Assembly: GCA_944548615.1 (NCBI GenBank)
Contig: OX155957.1
Coordinates: 7,601,597-7,665,596, forward strand
Length of the DNA: 64,000 nt
Direction: 5' to 3'
Source: Micropterix aruncella
Lineage: Eukaryota > Arthropoda > Insecta > Lepidoptera > Micropterigidae
The notes under the pieces are model-generated. The model had not been told where the DNA came from. It was given only the letters and a program-made list of their open reading frames with translations, and searched no databases. Positions 12,189 through 23,749 of this stretch are shown here, piece after piece. The position numbers and the translations under genes were made by a program. Within the stretch, counting starts at the first letter, position 1. Each line of letters opens with the position of its first letter.

Positions 12189-12736
12189 CTTTAATCGTAA
12201 AGAAACTTATCCAAAAGTTTATTATTGTATACGATACTTTGTAAGATGTAAGGTATAAGAAAGAGATAATTACTAGATTTAATTTAGAGGTACATAATTT
12301 CATTTACTGTTATTTTAAAGTGCCATGTGGATTATAAGTATTGTCTTACGAAATAAGATATATAGTTGATAACAAATCTTTTAAATAGATTAGTTATAAA
12401 CTAAATTTCAGTTATTTATTTGATAAAGATTACATGCTAAGTATAGAAAAAGTTTATTTTGTTTCTAACGAACAAATAATAAATAGTCAAAGGTGTCATA
12501 TTTTCGTTTTTTATTATTGTTACTACTTGCCCCAATAGATGTTACAACAAACCCCAGCATGGGGATAAATTGTAACATCCCGCTTTCTTTATATAAATAT
12601 TTATTGTGAAATAATTAATTATAGTTTTCGTATTTTGTTTACTTGATTTAAAAGAAGAAGAGTTAAAGTATCAATTGATATTTAATTACTGGTAATTTAA
12701 CCGATAGAACTGAAGATATATAAGTTTTTCTAAAAA

Positions 12737-12762
12737 TTGTTACAACAAGCCCCTCCCTCCCC
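12737..12762 (-). repeat. Right terminal inverted repeat of the pogo-like element
   Basis: The mirror of 10821-10846, ending at the second TA at 12763-12764. Confidence 0.9.
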
Positions 12763-14504
12763 TACTTTTTTCCAGTATAAGAAATCGCTGCGCGCGTCAC
12801 TACCGCCATGTCGCGTCGCTTATCACACATATCGAATAACATATCGCTTACCCGACATCGATCGAAAATCATCTACGTTACCATCGATACCAACATACTA
12901 ATGTAAACATCGATGGATGAAAAAAATCGTTAGCAAATCATTGATATTTACATCACCTAAACAGCGATATATATTTTTTTAAATATCGTTTGTTAGACTC
13001 ATGTTGCTGACAGTCCCTATAAAATATTTTCTTCTAATAAAATCAAACATAGGGTTGACATTATGTTATATTATGTATAATTCAACATAGCTATTAAAAT
13101 AAATCAAATAAAAGAAGTAATTAAATCTACATTAAAATAGAAAATAGCAATGTTTGATGAATTGATTTCTAAATTCGTCGTTTAGAGTATTCAGAAATAT
13201 CAACTTGGATAAATATTATTAGTCATATATGGTAAAAGAAAATGTAAAGTATAGATAAGAAATATCAATCGAGGGACATCGATGGCGCCAAAACATCGAT
13301 AAGGTAAAAAAATATCGAATATCGATCTTCATACCTACATCTAACATGCGTCTGTGTGTGTGTGTCAAATCAAATCAAATCAAATAATTTATTGTCCTAA
13401 AAACTAATACATAGTTGTATAGACAGTTGTATTACATTTACATTTGGCCGTGATATGATTGAGTTCTTCATTAATGATCAAATTCTTCTATTAATAATCA
13501 AAACATAAAAGGTTACTCGTAAGAATAAAGAAGGTATTATTGTAGAATTAAATCGAGTCTCACCATTTAGTTTATCAGATAAAAAACATAGAGTAATAAA
13601 TTTTTTAAAATACCGATAAATATAAGTTTTTATAGTATAAAATTAATAAATGTAATGTCAAAAATAACAAAAAAAAATGTGACGGTTGTCAAAAAGTAAA
13701 ATAAAATGTCTTAGTGATTATATTGCAAATAAAAATAGTCAAGGTGTAATTAATATGTGCCTACCTAATAATAGAAATAGTCAATACATTTTAGTCAAAT
13801 TGAAATCTTTTTAAAACCTATTACAGAAAGATATTTTTTTTAGAGAGAGCGTTTTAAAACCTATCTTGTCGAGTGACAAAATTGAAATGTAATTTCGTTA
13901 ATTTTATCCTAACGGAAACCTTATAGTGTCGCCAGTAACATATGCAACTGGGTCGTGTAACTTGTAACTGTCTAAGTAACTTTCTTATTACTTAATTGAA
14001 ACATTTCTAATTATGCCTTTCATGTTGGTTATGCGATGTATTATTTTGGTGTTTCCACGTCGGCCTTTTAAATGTCGCTGTATACTTTTAGTCAAACATC
14101 TACATTGTTTTAACGAAAGGACTGCGATTTGTAAACATGCCTCTGGTCGCGTTCAGCTTCCCCGCAGCTAATAATGCCGTATTTACGAAATAATTAAGGC
14201 GACGTACTACTTAAAAAATAAACCGTATCTGAGTTTTTAAGCCCCGCCTACTTACCCCCTCCCCTCGCGACGGGGCAGGTGTTTATTATGTTGACTCATC
14301 TCGCAGCGATATTCACTCGCTATCGATGTCTGGACTAAACACACTAGGTATACACTATTGCAATGGGATTTATATTTTGGGATTATGCAAGTGTCATGTA
14401 CCTACGCTGGTGAAGAAGGCTACGCTTTATCATCATCTAAACTTGAACATTATATTACTTTCCCGGCTGCCACTGGTAGGGAAGGTGTTGTGATCGTGCG
14501 GAAA
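12763..14504. other. AT-rich spacer with small repeat scraps
   Basis: Many ATCGAT motifs lie between 12845 and 13330. CA/GT dinucleotides are followed by four CAAAT units at 13366-13395, which look like the inverted tail of a retroelement. A SINE-body scrap lies at 13869-13915, where ATTTCGTTAATTTTATCC matches the SINE at 31820-32030. No gene is supported. Confidence 0.45.
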
Positions 14505-14680
14505 AAAATGTTTAGATAACGATAGAGATGTCCATTTTGAGGTCCACCAAGATGATTAAGACCATTTTCAGAGAAATGTATGTCTGTTTGCCTGTATGTA
14601 ATCTCTCACGATAACTGCCGAGCCGTTGAACCGATTGAGTTGAAATTTGGAACATAGGGATAGTATCACCCTGGAATGCG
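14505..14680 (-). repeat. Divergent relative of family A
   Basis: It has the same block order as the inverted family A copy at 6432: GTCCATTTTGAGG, AAGACCATTTTCAGA, a GTCTGTTTG tract, CACGATAACTGCCGA and GATTGAGTTGAAATTTGG. It is more diverged than the other copies. Confidence 0.5.
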
Positions 14681-14696
14681 CCCATTAGATTTTGGC

Positions 14697-15016
14697 TGTC
14701 AACTGTTAAACCAAACTATCACTGTCAAAAATTTACAGAAGCCATATCTTACAGAATTTCATTTGCGATATGTCATTTGAAAGCCCCTGAAAAACTGCAT
14801 TAAGAACAGTCACCTGTCACTAATTAATTTTCGACATTTTAAAATTATTTTAAATGGTGATAGATGACAATTGGAGAAATGCCGTTAACTGTTTTGGATA
14901 CAGTTTTCCAAGGGCTTTTAAATGACATAAATCGCAATTCATGTTCCGTGAGATACAGCTTTAGTATTTTTTTTATAGTTGTAGTGACAGTTTTTGATAG
15001 TATTTTTTGGCAGAAA
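14697..15016. repeat. Foldback (inverted-repeat) element
   Basis: The left half (about 14710-14792) and the reverse complement of the right half (about 14900-15005) align imperfectly. Matching blocks are GCGATATGTCATTTGAAAGC against GCGATTTATGTCATTTAAAAGC, plus CTGTCAAAAA near both outer ends. The roughly 100-bp centre is AT-rich and there is no open frame. It fits an old MITE or foldback element. Confidence 0.65.
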
Positions 15017-15724
15017 AAACATTTAGCATCGAATTAAAAAACAACATTGTGTATCGAACTATTTATTCGCGGTATAATAGTTCTTTGAGGAGGACATAAC
15101 GACACCCATCGCCTTGTACATTATCATTAAATAATTATTTAATTAAAAAGTAATATAATTTATTTTTAGATACTGTAAGCACATCATTGTAAACTTTAAA
15201 GAAATACACATCATTAAAAATAAATAATTATTAATGAAAATATAAAATCATTAAGACAAAAAATCATGAAGACATTTCTGGTTGGCAAAGTAGTCTGTTA
15301 TTTCTGAGTAGATACATACATATTAAATGTAAAGAGACGAATAAATACATTTAAAATTGCGCAGTACATTTGAGACTTCCTTTTTGTAGCCTTGACAGTG
15401 TCGCTTTGTAGTGGTGCGCCGACTTTTGTAATTAAAATTCATCAAATGGTAATACATTTTCAAAAGCATGTTCATCATTATTAATTAGATCTGTACTCAG
15501 CACAGATTTGGAATATCGTGTACTTTTCGGTGGCTCTATATTGCTTGTGCTTTGCTTTGGAGTGTTATTGGCAAGTACATTCTCTGTGAGTTCTTTGCTC
15601 ACTTTGTGATGGAATCACTGAAAACTAACTACCGCTTAAGCGTTGGACAAGGGAGAGGAACCGATTTCTTTCGTTTTATCGTGTCGTTTCTTTTATTTGC
15701 TTCTTTCAAAGTGTATTCAGGCTC
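15017..15724. other. No supported gene
   Basis: AT-rich. The 78-codon frame at 15552-15788 lies antisense to the end of the YqaJ pseudogene and is not a gene. Confidence 0.4.
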
Positions 15725-17745
15725 CCTTAAATCCATATTCCTTCATACTCCTGGATCGATAATTTCAGGTAATACACAGTCCATATAAAAACAAACAAGT
15801 TTTTTCCATGACATTTGTCCAAATCAAATCATCCGTCTGTAGGTATATATTCGGTTTTGAGGAGATCGTTTTTACCAGACCAAAATGTAAATAGGCACAC
15901 TTCCTTTCCAGTTATATCTATCGTTCCAGTTACAGTTTCTTTCCAGCACACTTTCTTTAAAGTTATCCACAATACCACAGATAGTTCATACCTTGTTGAA
16001 AACTTACGTTTTTTCGTTCCTCAGCGATTAATTCGCAATTCACGCACGTTTGAGGTCTCTCGTGCCAATACCAACTACGGGAAACATTCCATCGCTTATG
16101 GGCTGATATGCACGTACGACTCTTGTTTCTCCACCATCGACATTTTCAACCTCAACCAACCGACGTTCGTTAAAGAATTATTCAAATCAATTGCACCTAA
16201 CGAGCTTGTTAATACCTATAGTAATTAGTTATATACTTTCTATACAACATATCAGTAGCTACCACAAATATTTATAAATATCTATAAATATTTATTATAT
16301 ATCTATAAATACCTATAAACATCAATAAATATCTGTATCTATATATCCACTATACGACCTATCTATATCTTTATTTATATCTATATACATATACACATAC
16401 CATCATCGTCTAACTCCTTCTTCCTAATCACTTCCAATTCCCTACCTCTCCCATCGGTTTTCTATATATTTTTTATATTTAATATGAACTTTGTTTATTT
16501 TATAATTATTTTTTAAGTGTAATATGCTGAAATCCAAATGTGTAATAAACGATTATAGGCGTAATGTTTTTCTTTTTTTTCTACATTTATGCACACGTAT
16601 GTATATTGTATGCGCTGTATTTTTCCAGAAATAAAATTAAAAAAAAATAAATAAAAAGAAATTATATATGGACCTGTCCTTGAACTTGAACGTACCAGTG
16701 ATGTTTGATGCTGATTTCAAGTTTTCCATCTTTCTGTTTCCAAAATGTCACTTTTCTTTTTCTTGTCGCTTCCGTTAACCAGATTCTATGCGCTGTAATG
16801 GGAAATTTGACTTCAAAAATATAATCATCAGATATTCCATCTGGAGAAGCTCCCAAAAATGGAAATTTAGGGTCAATGAATAATCCACATTGCTGAATTT
16901 CCACTTTTTCTAGACATATTTTTCATTCTAGTGCAGTTGTTTCATTTTCTTTTCCATGGCAAATTGATGCTACGTTGCTCAAATCCCATTTTCAGTCATG
17001 GATTTAACTAAATTGGCGCATTTTGTGTGTTGTTAACTATTGTCAATTTTGCCAAAGTTAGACGCAGTTACCATTTTTCTTCGTAATTCCAACCACTCGC
17101 TGCTTTCACCTTGAATAACCGTAAGTTTTTCAATTCGCAATCGATCATTTTTCTATTTTCCAATTCTTGAAATAACAGAGCTTTGCTTTTTTCGAATATT
17201 TCTGATGGAACATCGGGTTGGTTGCAATGTTCTCCATAATGCGAATTATTGTTTTTTTTTTCAAAAAAACTTTCTGCTTTTATTTCTTTTATAAAGAATG
17301 GATTTACTTAAATGCCTCTGTCTTCTTTATTCCACTTTTGATATCCTGCCATAGGGACTTTTGCCTATATATTTTTTATGTAATCTTGACAGTGGCTGTT
17401 TTGTATTTAATGATATAACTGCCGCATTACATCGCGCTTGGTAAGACTGCTTTTGGATGTAATTTGTCCTCTTACCACCAATAAATTTTGCAATGATGCC
17501 GTTAAACCTTTCGAGAACATTACTATCTACATCATGAATTAGGCTTCTTGCATGTATTGCTACCTACGTTGTTATGTAACGTATTCTTTCCCAAATAATG
17601 TCACCCATCAAACAACTCATTGCATCCAGTGTTTCATTTTCCACAAACAATTTTAAAAACTTCTACATTTATCATGGTTTCCAAATGCATCTATCGGGGC
17701 GTTCAAAATGTCATTATACAGGCAATCAATTTTCTCATCAATTTT
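15725..17745 (-). pseudogene. YqaJ-nuclease-domain protein, degenerate and interrupted
   Basis: Read on the minus strand from 17745 down in shifting frames. An N-terminal region (ILNAPIDAFGNH, then FNGIIAKFIGGKRTNYIQKQ near 17500) leads to HYGEHCNQPDVP and ELENRKM. The 80-codon frame at 16904-16662 carries the YqaJ/lambda-exonuclease-like core, with CGLFIDPKFPFLGASPDGIS, FEVKFP and a QVQGQVHI end. After a retroelement insertion at about 15985-16655 the C-terminal part resumes as LVCFYMDCVLPEIIDPG and REPEY (about 15830-15730). The family is common in insect genomes as multicopy uncharacterised proteins and is probably carried by a mobile element. The acidic residues of SPDG and the E-V-K segment are present, but stops and frameshifts make it inactive. 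Confidence 0.8.
15985..16655 (+). mobile_element. Non-LTR retrotransposon fragment, 3' end, inside the YqaJ pseudogene
   Basis: The frame ending at 16228 contains FFVPQRLIRNSRTFEVSRAN, then TNYGKHSIAYGL and IDIFNL. This is the C-terminal signature of CR1/Jockey-type ORF2 (a V-P-x-R-x-x-R block, then TNYG, then xDIF). A 3' UTR of about 425 bp follows and ends in an A-rich tail at about 16630-16655. It separates the two halves of the minus-strand YqaJ pseudogene, so it inserted after that gene arrived. The start is approximate. Confidence 0.75.
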
Positions 17746-18117
17746 ATTATTTTATTTATTTATTTATTTAGGTACATAGGATTAGGTATACAGTTCATTC
17801 ATAGGTCATGTAATCTTATAATAATTATATAAATTATTTAATAATTAATATAGGGAGGTTTAACACATCTTACATGACCTTTACTGCCAATAGCACATCT
17901 AACTAGGCGATAATTTGGCCCGTCTCTAGATGTGCATATTTTTATGCAATTTTAAGAAATGAAGTGTTTTTTTAAAATAAATTATTTGGACCCACCACCT
18001 GTATATACACATAAATATACCAATTTTATAAAAAATATAGCTATGTAATAAATATATACATTTATAGTTGTAATTTAATAAAATTTAATTAAGAAAAATA
18101 GATAAGTGATACTAAAT

Positions 18118-18196
18118 AAATTGTCGTGCGTTGCAAAGAAGTTGATCAGATTTTACATATCCCTTGTTAAGTAGCCATCTATTAAGGTTTGCTTTA
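18118..18196 (-). pseudogene. Last codons of the split Jockey-like ORF2
   Basis: Minus-strand reading from 18196 gives KANLNRWLLNKGYVKSDQLL and then a stop. It continues the protein broken at 21247, where SLSEDMKNYPNIK ends. This F/K-x-x-L-x-x-WLL ending is the usual C-terminus of the family. The two parts are one nucleotide out of frame when joined. Confidence 0.75.
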
Positions 18197-18769
18197 AATA
18201 TCGACCCTTTGCGGAACACTTGTCGTAAAAGCCATTTTGGCCAAAATCACTTTTTGATGCAGTCTTACTCAGTTTTGCGAGCTCTATCGATCTGTATATT
18301 TAGAGTTGTCATATTCCCATAAAAATGTCTTTTACTGCACAGAAAATTTTGTAGCCTAAACACGTATTTCTTAAAAATAATGCTGTAAAAACATTCCAAT
18401 TAAAAGTAGTTGCTGTAAACACCGAATATTTACTGCGTGGCCGATACAACGTATATTCTATAAAATATTTCTATTTTTTTTTCATAACAATTGTCGTAAA
18501 GGATGGCAAAATTTGGAAATGGCTTTTACAACCTTAGGATCAGACACAATCTTTTCATTTATTCTGCAGACATTGGTTGTAAAAACCAAAACACGCGTAT
18601 GATTGTTTTACAACGTAGCTTAGCTATGATTGTTTTACTAGTAGCTATGGTGAAGGTACCTATAGTATATTGTTTACGTAGTAAACACCTGCGCTGGAGC
18701 GCGGCTCGCGGCATATCGTCCGTTTGCTTGGAGGTGCAGCAGTTTAATTGCCGGGATCGATATCCATTG

Positions 18770-20627
18770 CAAAACATTGAGATAAACAAGAAAAAGAAAC
18801 GACAAAATTTGAAAAAGTTGAACAAGAAACAGAGAGATGAGGGGAAACAATATTCAACAAGAAAGGGGAAAATTATCGAAGAAAAATCTACGCAGATTAA
18901 TCCGTGTATTCCAGAGAATTGTAAATCGAGGTTGTTACGAAATAAGCGACGAGAGACGAACCTCCATTTTTTCATTTTTCTGGAAACTTGATGTTCAACG
19001 GCGACGTGATTGGCTAGTTCGCTCTGTACATGCAGGATCTATTAGGCGTAAAAGAACGGATTCTATCAAACGAAATCTTACCTACGATTATTTTATAAAT
19101 GATGTTGAAGATCGTAGGAAGGTATGCCAAAAATGTTTATTGAAAACTTTAGACATAACGCAGAGATTTTTGCTGTACACTTTATCTAATTAAAAGGAAG
19201 GTATGTCACAAGAAGAAAAGAGAACGCGAAGTGCTCCTAACAAATATTTAGAATCAGATAAAATCTATGTACGTACGTTTATTGAGAAACTTCCTGCATG
19301 CCCGTCACATTACAACAGAAAGAAATCCAAACGTATGTATCAGCAGCATGAATTGAAAAATCTGTCCAAATTATTCAGGACTGAGGACTGTAAACTAAAC
19401 AACCAAAAGGCTGTGAGTGAAACCATCTTCCGAAAGATTTTTAATGGAGATTATGACCTTGGCTTCCACATCCCAGAGAGGATAAATGTACATTATGTAC
19501 TAAAGTAGAGACTTTTGGAAATGAAATGACTGAAACTGATAAAGAAAAATGGAAGAAACACCTAGAAGAGAAAGAAGCCATATGTATAGCCGATTCAAAG
19601 CTCATCAAACTTTGAATGATGTTGATACTCTGACTTGAAGTTTTGACTTACAGAAGGTTCTCAATACACCCTTTGGGGAAAGCATGCTTTTATATTATCC
19701 CCGGAAATACGCAGTATATAATTTCACCGTTTACTAGAGTATCACACAAAATGTTTCCTGTTTTGCCTGGGGTGAGTGTGATGGCAAACGAGGCGGCATT
19801 GAGATTGCATCTTGTTTGTATTTGTATTTGAAAGAACTTGATAAAAAGGGTATAAAAACGCTCTCTTATACTGTGATTCGTGCACGGGACAAAATAAAAA
19901 TGAAGTCGTTTTATCCGTCCTTAATTACTTTTTACATACCTCGAACAATCTTCAAGTGCTTCGGATCAATTACTTGCTACCTGGACATACGTAGATGCCT
20001 GCCGATTATGTACATGCGACAATTGAAGCCGAAGTAAAAAAACTTATAGTGTGGAGTCCGTCACAATGACCTTCATATTTTGAAAGTGCAAGAAAAAGGC
20101 GTAGACCTTATTCAGTTACTTGTATGGAGCACACAGACTTCATTGATTGGGAGGAGCTCGCGACGAAAACCTTTACCAAAGAGACAGTAAAAAACTTAAA
20201 ATTCAAAGATATTCTAGTAGCTACGGTAAAAAAAAAAGAATTTGAATCAAATGGAAATTAAATATTCTATGAAGGAAGAAGCATTGAGCGAAAAAGTTTT
20301 GCTTTTCCAAAACGTGCAGAAGAAGGTAAAGGCAAAGGGAAAGGAAAAAAGATAGAAGGGATTGACGAAAGCCATGAAATAGAGTACCAGAAAGTGTTAA
20401 ACAGCTTCAACTTAGCTCCAAAGTATTCCAAAAAACTGTCCATATCTGCATCTAAGTATTCGGATTTGAAGAAATTGTGTTCGGATGGAACAATTCCTAA
20501 ATGGTTCCACAGAGAGTTTCAGGAAATGCCCTATGATGGCAAAATCAGTGATGCACTAGTTAAAACAGATGAAGAAGATGAGGTTGCATCGGAGGTTGTG
20601 GAGGAGATTGTGGATAGATATCTATAA
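18770..20627 (+). pseudogene. Degenerate transposase of the DUF7869-like family
   Basis: Plus-strand pieces in three frames read in the right order: FSFFWKLDVQRRRDWLVRSV (about 18975-19030); DKIYVRTFIEKLPACPSHYN (19257-19320); a segment ending LGFHIPE then CTLCTKVE-like cysteines (about 19460-19510); SCLYLYLKELDKKGIKTLSL followed by YCDSCTGQNKNK (about 19805-19900); KKLIVWSPSQWP (about 20037-20070); and an intact tail at 20394-20627. Blocks such as LPxxPSHYxR, CDxCxGQNKN and a C-terminal lysine-rich region mark a widespread insect and cnidarian family of uncharacterised transposase-like proteins. Several frameshifts and stops make it nonfunctional. The catalytic residues cannot be assigned confidently. 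Confidence 0.75.
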
Positions 20628-20647
20628 TCTCCTCCTCAATCTCCGAT
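20596..20647. terminator. Inverted repeat at the end of the transposase frame
   Basis: GGAGGAGATTGTGGATAG and TATCTATAATCTCCTCCTC can fold on each other around the stop codon. It may simply be local duplication; a role in transcript ending is a guess. Confidence 0.3.
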
Positions 20648-21246
20648 GTCACTCCAGAGCTCCAATCAAAGTCATACTTGATTTTAAGTTGCCCCAGTTG
20701 ACGTTGCTAAACATACTTCAATTATAACACCACTGGTTACTATTTTTGTTGTTAATTGTATTTTATTATTCTAAAATAATAGTTTTTCTAAGAGATAAAT
20801 AGTGCATTACATCATTTGCTCCTAGATTATACGTTCTAACTGGAAGAAACCTAATTATATTGTATTCATTTACAACAATAAAGTCTCGTTTTTCTATGGA
20901 ACCCTGTCTTTTACTACACAAATAGCAGGCTATCTTTATTACATACATGTATTTTACAACAAACGTCTCAGTATTTCATGAAACTATTTTTGTCGTAATA
21001 ACCAATTAACATGAAATTTTATGTAGTAAAAGCCACACTAACTCCTAAACTATAACACATACTCTTTTCTGGTTTACATGAAATAAAAGTAATCAAAATT
21101 TTATGAAAATATTTCACAGATATATCAATATAACTATAAAAACTATAAAAATACAATAAAAAACACGTGTACTTTTTTGTTTTTTGCCCCTCCTGTAAAG
21201 TAGCGTTTTGGCTTTTACGACAAGTGTTCCGCAAAGGGTCGATATT

Positions 21247-21857
21247 TTTATGTTAGGATAATTTTTCATGTCTTCACTAAGGGAATTATATAATTTTGGG
21301 GCTATGTAGAATATATGTCTCTGGGCAAATGTTGTCCTGACTGACGGAATTATATAATTGATACTCGCGGACATTCTTGTGTTCAGATTGTTTTGAGTTC
21401 GGGCGTGGTCATCTCTAGATTTGTAGAATGCAAGAAGCGCTTGCTTAATGAATACCTGTTTAGCTGATAGCACATGGGATTGGGAAAATAACAAGGCAGA
21501 TGGATGACGCCGGTTTTTCCTTTGAATTACTCTCAATAATAATTTCTGCGCTTTTGTCAATCTATCCAGATTATCATTAGTAGTAGCGCCCCATGCCGCG
21601 ACTCCGTAGGACAAAATACTCTGACACAAGGCCATGTATACCATTCTTATGGTTGTTTTGGACAGAATGTTACGCAGCCGAAGAAATACATAAACCAGCT
21701 TTCTAATTCTCGAACTCAAATTTGCAATCTGATTTTCCCAACATAGCTTCTCATCTACCGTTATGCCTAAGTAGGAGACTGTTGCAGATTTGCTTAATTT
21801 AGTACATACACATCTATTCTTATCCAAGCATTTGTCGGTATGAATGGCAAATGTCAA
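21247..21857 (-). pseudogene. Jockey-like ORF2, region after the RT catalytic domain
   Basis: The minus frame from 21857 reads SYLGITVDEKLCWENQIANL (the conserved block after the RT palm), ALCQSILSYGVAAWG (the thumb region ending in W-G) and FAQRHIFYIAPKLYNSLSED. In this family it should be preceded by the RT catalytic YxDD box, which is absent. The frame runs on into the transposon terminal repeat at 21246, so the last 40 or so residues of the long open frame are not its own. The real continuation is at 18196-18118. Confidence 0.9.
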
Positions 21858-21891
21858 AACTTTTCAATGCAATTGAAAAGTTTTGACATTT
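21849..21891. repeat. Perfect 20-bp-arm hairpin at the retrotransposon 5' junction
   Basis: The arms AAATGTCAAAACTTTTCAAT (21849-21868) and its exact reverse complement (21872-21891) are separated by GCA. The left arm overlaps the truncated start of the retrotransposon frame. Confidence 0.95.
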
Positions 21892-22175
21892 ATTGTAAGC
21901 TACTGCTGATGTTATATTTCTTCGCATTTTTAGATTTTTTTTCACAGACATTACAAGTTGAATAAAAGCTTTTAAAAAGTAGATACCTACGTTTTGTTTT
22001 TTAAATTACAATTCTGCCTATCTGACGGTTTTCTATATTAGAACGGTCAGAATCGTAGCCTAATTGTATATTATATTTATACATGGTGTATAGCTCTGTC
22101 ATATGGCTCTAACGCAAATGTATTGGCATTATTTACTGTCCCCTTATATACACACATTTTGACTCGCAGGAAGCA

Positions 22176-22240
22176 AGCTGAAGTGGCGCACTTGTTTTAA
22201 ACTCGCATAAGATCACACCGGTCGTAGGTTCAAAACCTAC
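22176..22240 (+). repeat. tRNA-like sequence, possibly a SINE head
   Basis: A B-box-like GGTTCAAAACC sits inside a 5-bp stem (GTAGG with CCTAC). About 42 bases upstream is a weak A-box-like TGGCGCACTTG. The D-arm and acceptor stem do not fold convincingly, so this is not a working tRNA gene. Confidence 0.4.
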
Positions 22241-23749
22241 CGATATGTATATATTTTTTTTGTTTTTATACATAAAGAAACATTGTTATCAAATAAATGA
22301 ACACTTTTTATTAAAAAAAAGTAATATTGTAAATTAAAAAAATAAATAAATAAATAAATAAATATTATTTTAGTTATTATTGTTTCTATTTTTCAACATA
22401 TGATTTATCATGTTTTTAAACCTCTTTCATTTACACGGTGAAATAGCCATCTAAAACCGATATTTTTTTACTTTCACTCTCCGATCCATCGAAATGTCAA
22501 TTTGGTAATAATAAGTCATGAAACAGAGCGTCGCGAACGCAACCGCATATGTCGGCCTTCGAAGCCGAAATGAACCACGTTTCTAAGAGCCAATAACATT
22601 TCACTATTAAAGGTTGGCTGTTATGCCATTTGAATCAGTAATTGATCCCCACATAAGAACCATATTGACCCAATGTCGCTTGCGGCATTTTGAATGCCAG
22701 CGCGTCGTCGCGAGAAGAGCGCGCTCATCTCATTGTATGACAAAAATAATATAAACGGGCTCCGCAAAATATTATTTTTAAAATATACTGATATTTTATT
22801 TGAAAAAAATAATCGTCAGTACTACAAGTTTATTGTACATAGTTTATGTAAAAAAAAACAAACTTGAAAAAAAACACACAGTAATAAGTAATATTTAACA
22901 GTGAATATGGATGAAAGTTACAATTTTTATATATTTTTTTTTAACAAGAAAAACTTATTTTTTTAAATGTATGCGAAAGCATTCGTCTTTACAACTATTG
23001 TTAAAATGCCGTAGTATTTTTTTTGAGTTTCTTGATCGTGCAGTTTAGTGTGAGGCACGTTTCAAAAAATGCTCTAAAATGAAAATTTCCTGTATAGCTC
23101 CCAGATTTAATTATTTTCCTCAATTTTCCAATACTTTAAAAAAAATCTGAAATAGCTATCTACTTAAGAAAGGTACCGTGAGTTACGATATTTTTGTTTT
23201 GTTGGCTAACATCATCAGTTATTTCAGTATGACTGTTCAAAAATTGCCAAAAAATGTAATTTTCGAAATTTACCTACATCGTCGCCTTAAGTCAGTTATT
23301 CGTATTGTACTGATGAATGATTCATCACTATGAGTCCCTAGGGCGCTAATATGCATTTATTTTTACCCGGATTATACGGCTGGCTTTTATTTCGCATTGC
23401 TGGCAGGAATCCGACAAATGCAATGGCACGCGAGTAATTTTCAAATGTAGCCATACGTTGAGCTCGGGGGTGGGGGGGCTGGGGTAGCAATTCGGAGAAG
23501 TTTGGTTTATTAAATGATCATCAGCGACTCATTTGTTACAAGAGACAACAACAGCAATGAAAAGGTAAAAGGGTTTCCAAATTGTTTAGTAATCTTCAAT
23601 TATTTGATTATGAGATTAACTTATTATCTGTATCTATAGCGATTAGGACAAATTAGAATCCTCACAGAAAAAGTCTTATTGCGCATTTTTACCCAATTTC
23701 GACTATAAATTTCTTGTAACTTAGAAAACATTGTCTATTCACATCGTAC
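22239..23749. other. No supported gene
   Basis: AT-rich with an (AAAT)n microsatellite at about 22338-22367. The GC content rises slightly around 22500-22760. No family or frame is recognisable. Confidence 0.4.

Larger units (their letters stand above)
10821..12762 (+). mobile_element. Pogo-like DNA transposon, internally deleted, ends intact
   Basis: A complete 1942-bp element bounded by TA on both sides (10819-10820 and 12763-12764), the duplication expected for Tc1/mariner-pogo elements. The ends are inverted repeats: GGGGAGCGAGGGGCTTATTG at the left and, read from the right, GGGGAGGGAGGGGCTTGTTG, both continuing into TAACA. The motif GGGGcaAgTTGTAACA recurs several times near both ends. 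The gene inside has a helix-turn-helix region, the C-terminal linker of pogo-family transposases and a PHD-like finger, but no DDE catalytic domain. The ends look usable in trans if a full-length relative exists; that is inference. Confidence 0.9.
18197..21246 (+). mobile_element. DNA transposon with long TIRs and a TTTA duplication (DUF7869-type)
   Basis: The ends are inverted repeats of about 38 bp: AATATCGACCCTTTGCGGAA, then CACTTGTCGTAAAAGCCA, mirrored at 21209-21246. TTTA flanks both sides (18193-18196 and 21247-21250). The retrotransposon reads through on either side, proving insertion. A 4-bp duplication and this transposase type suggest a Sola-like or related superfamily; TTTA does not fit the strict TTAA of piggyBac. 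Short GTAAAAGCC-like motifs recur near both ends (18493, 18521, 20900, 21020). Superfamily assignment is tentative; the element boundaries are firm. Confidence 0.85.
17746..21857 (-). mobile_element. Jockey-like non-LTR retrotransposon, 5'-truncated, split by a DNA transposon
   Basis: The minus-strand element runs from 21857 down to a tail of TAAATAAATAAATAAA type at about 17750-17772. Its ORF is interrupted by the 3.05 kb transposon at 18197-21246. The 3' UTR (17855-17945) carries the CTAACTAGGCGATAAT motif also found at 7120, 28500 and 37190. Upstream of 21857 the sequence stops resembling the family, exactly at a perfect hairpin (21849-21891). Confidence 0.8.

Noticed and set aside
22176..22240. 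Functional tRNA gene
   Set aside because: Only the T-arm folds well; the acceptor stem and anticodon arm are not convincing.
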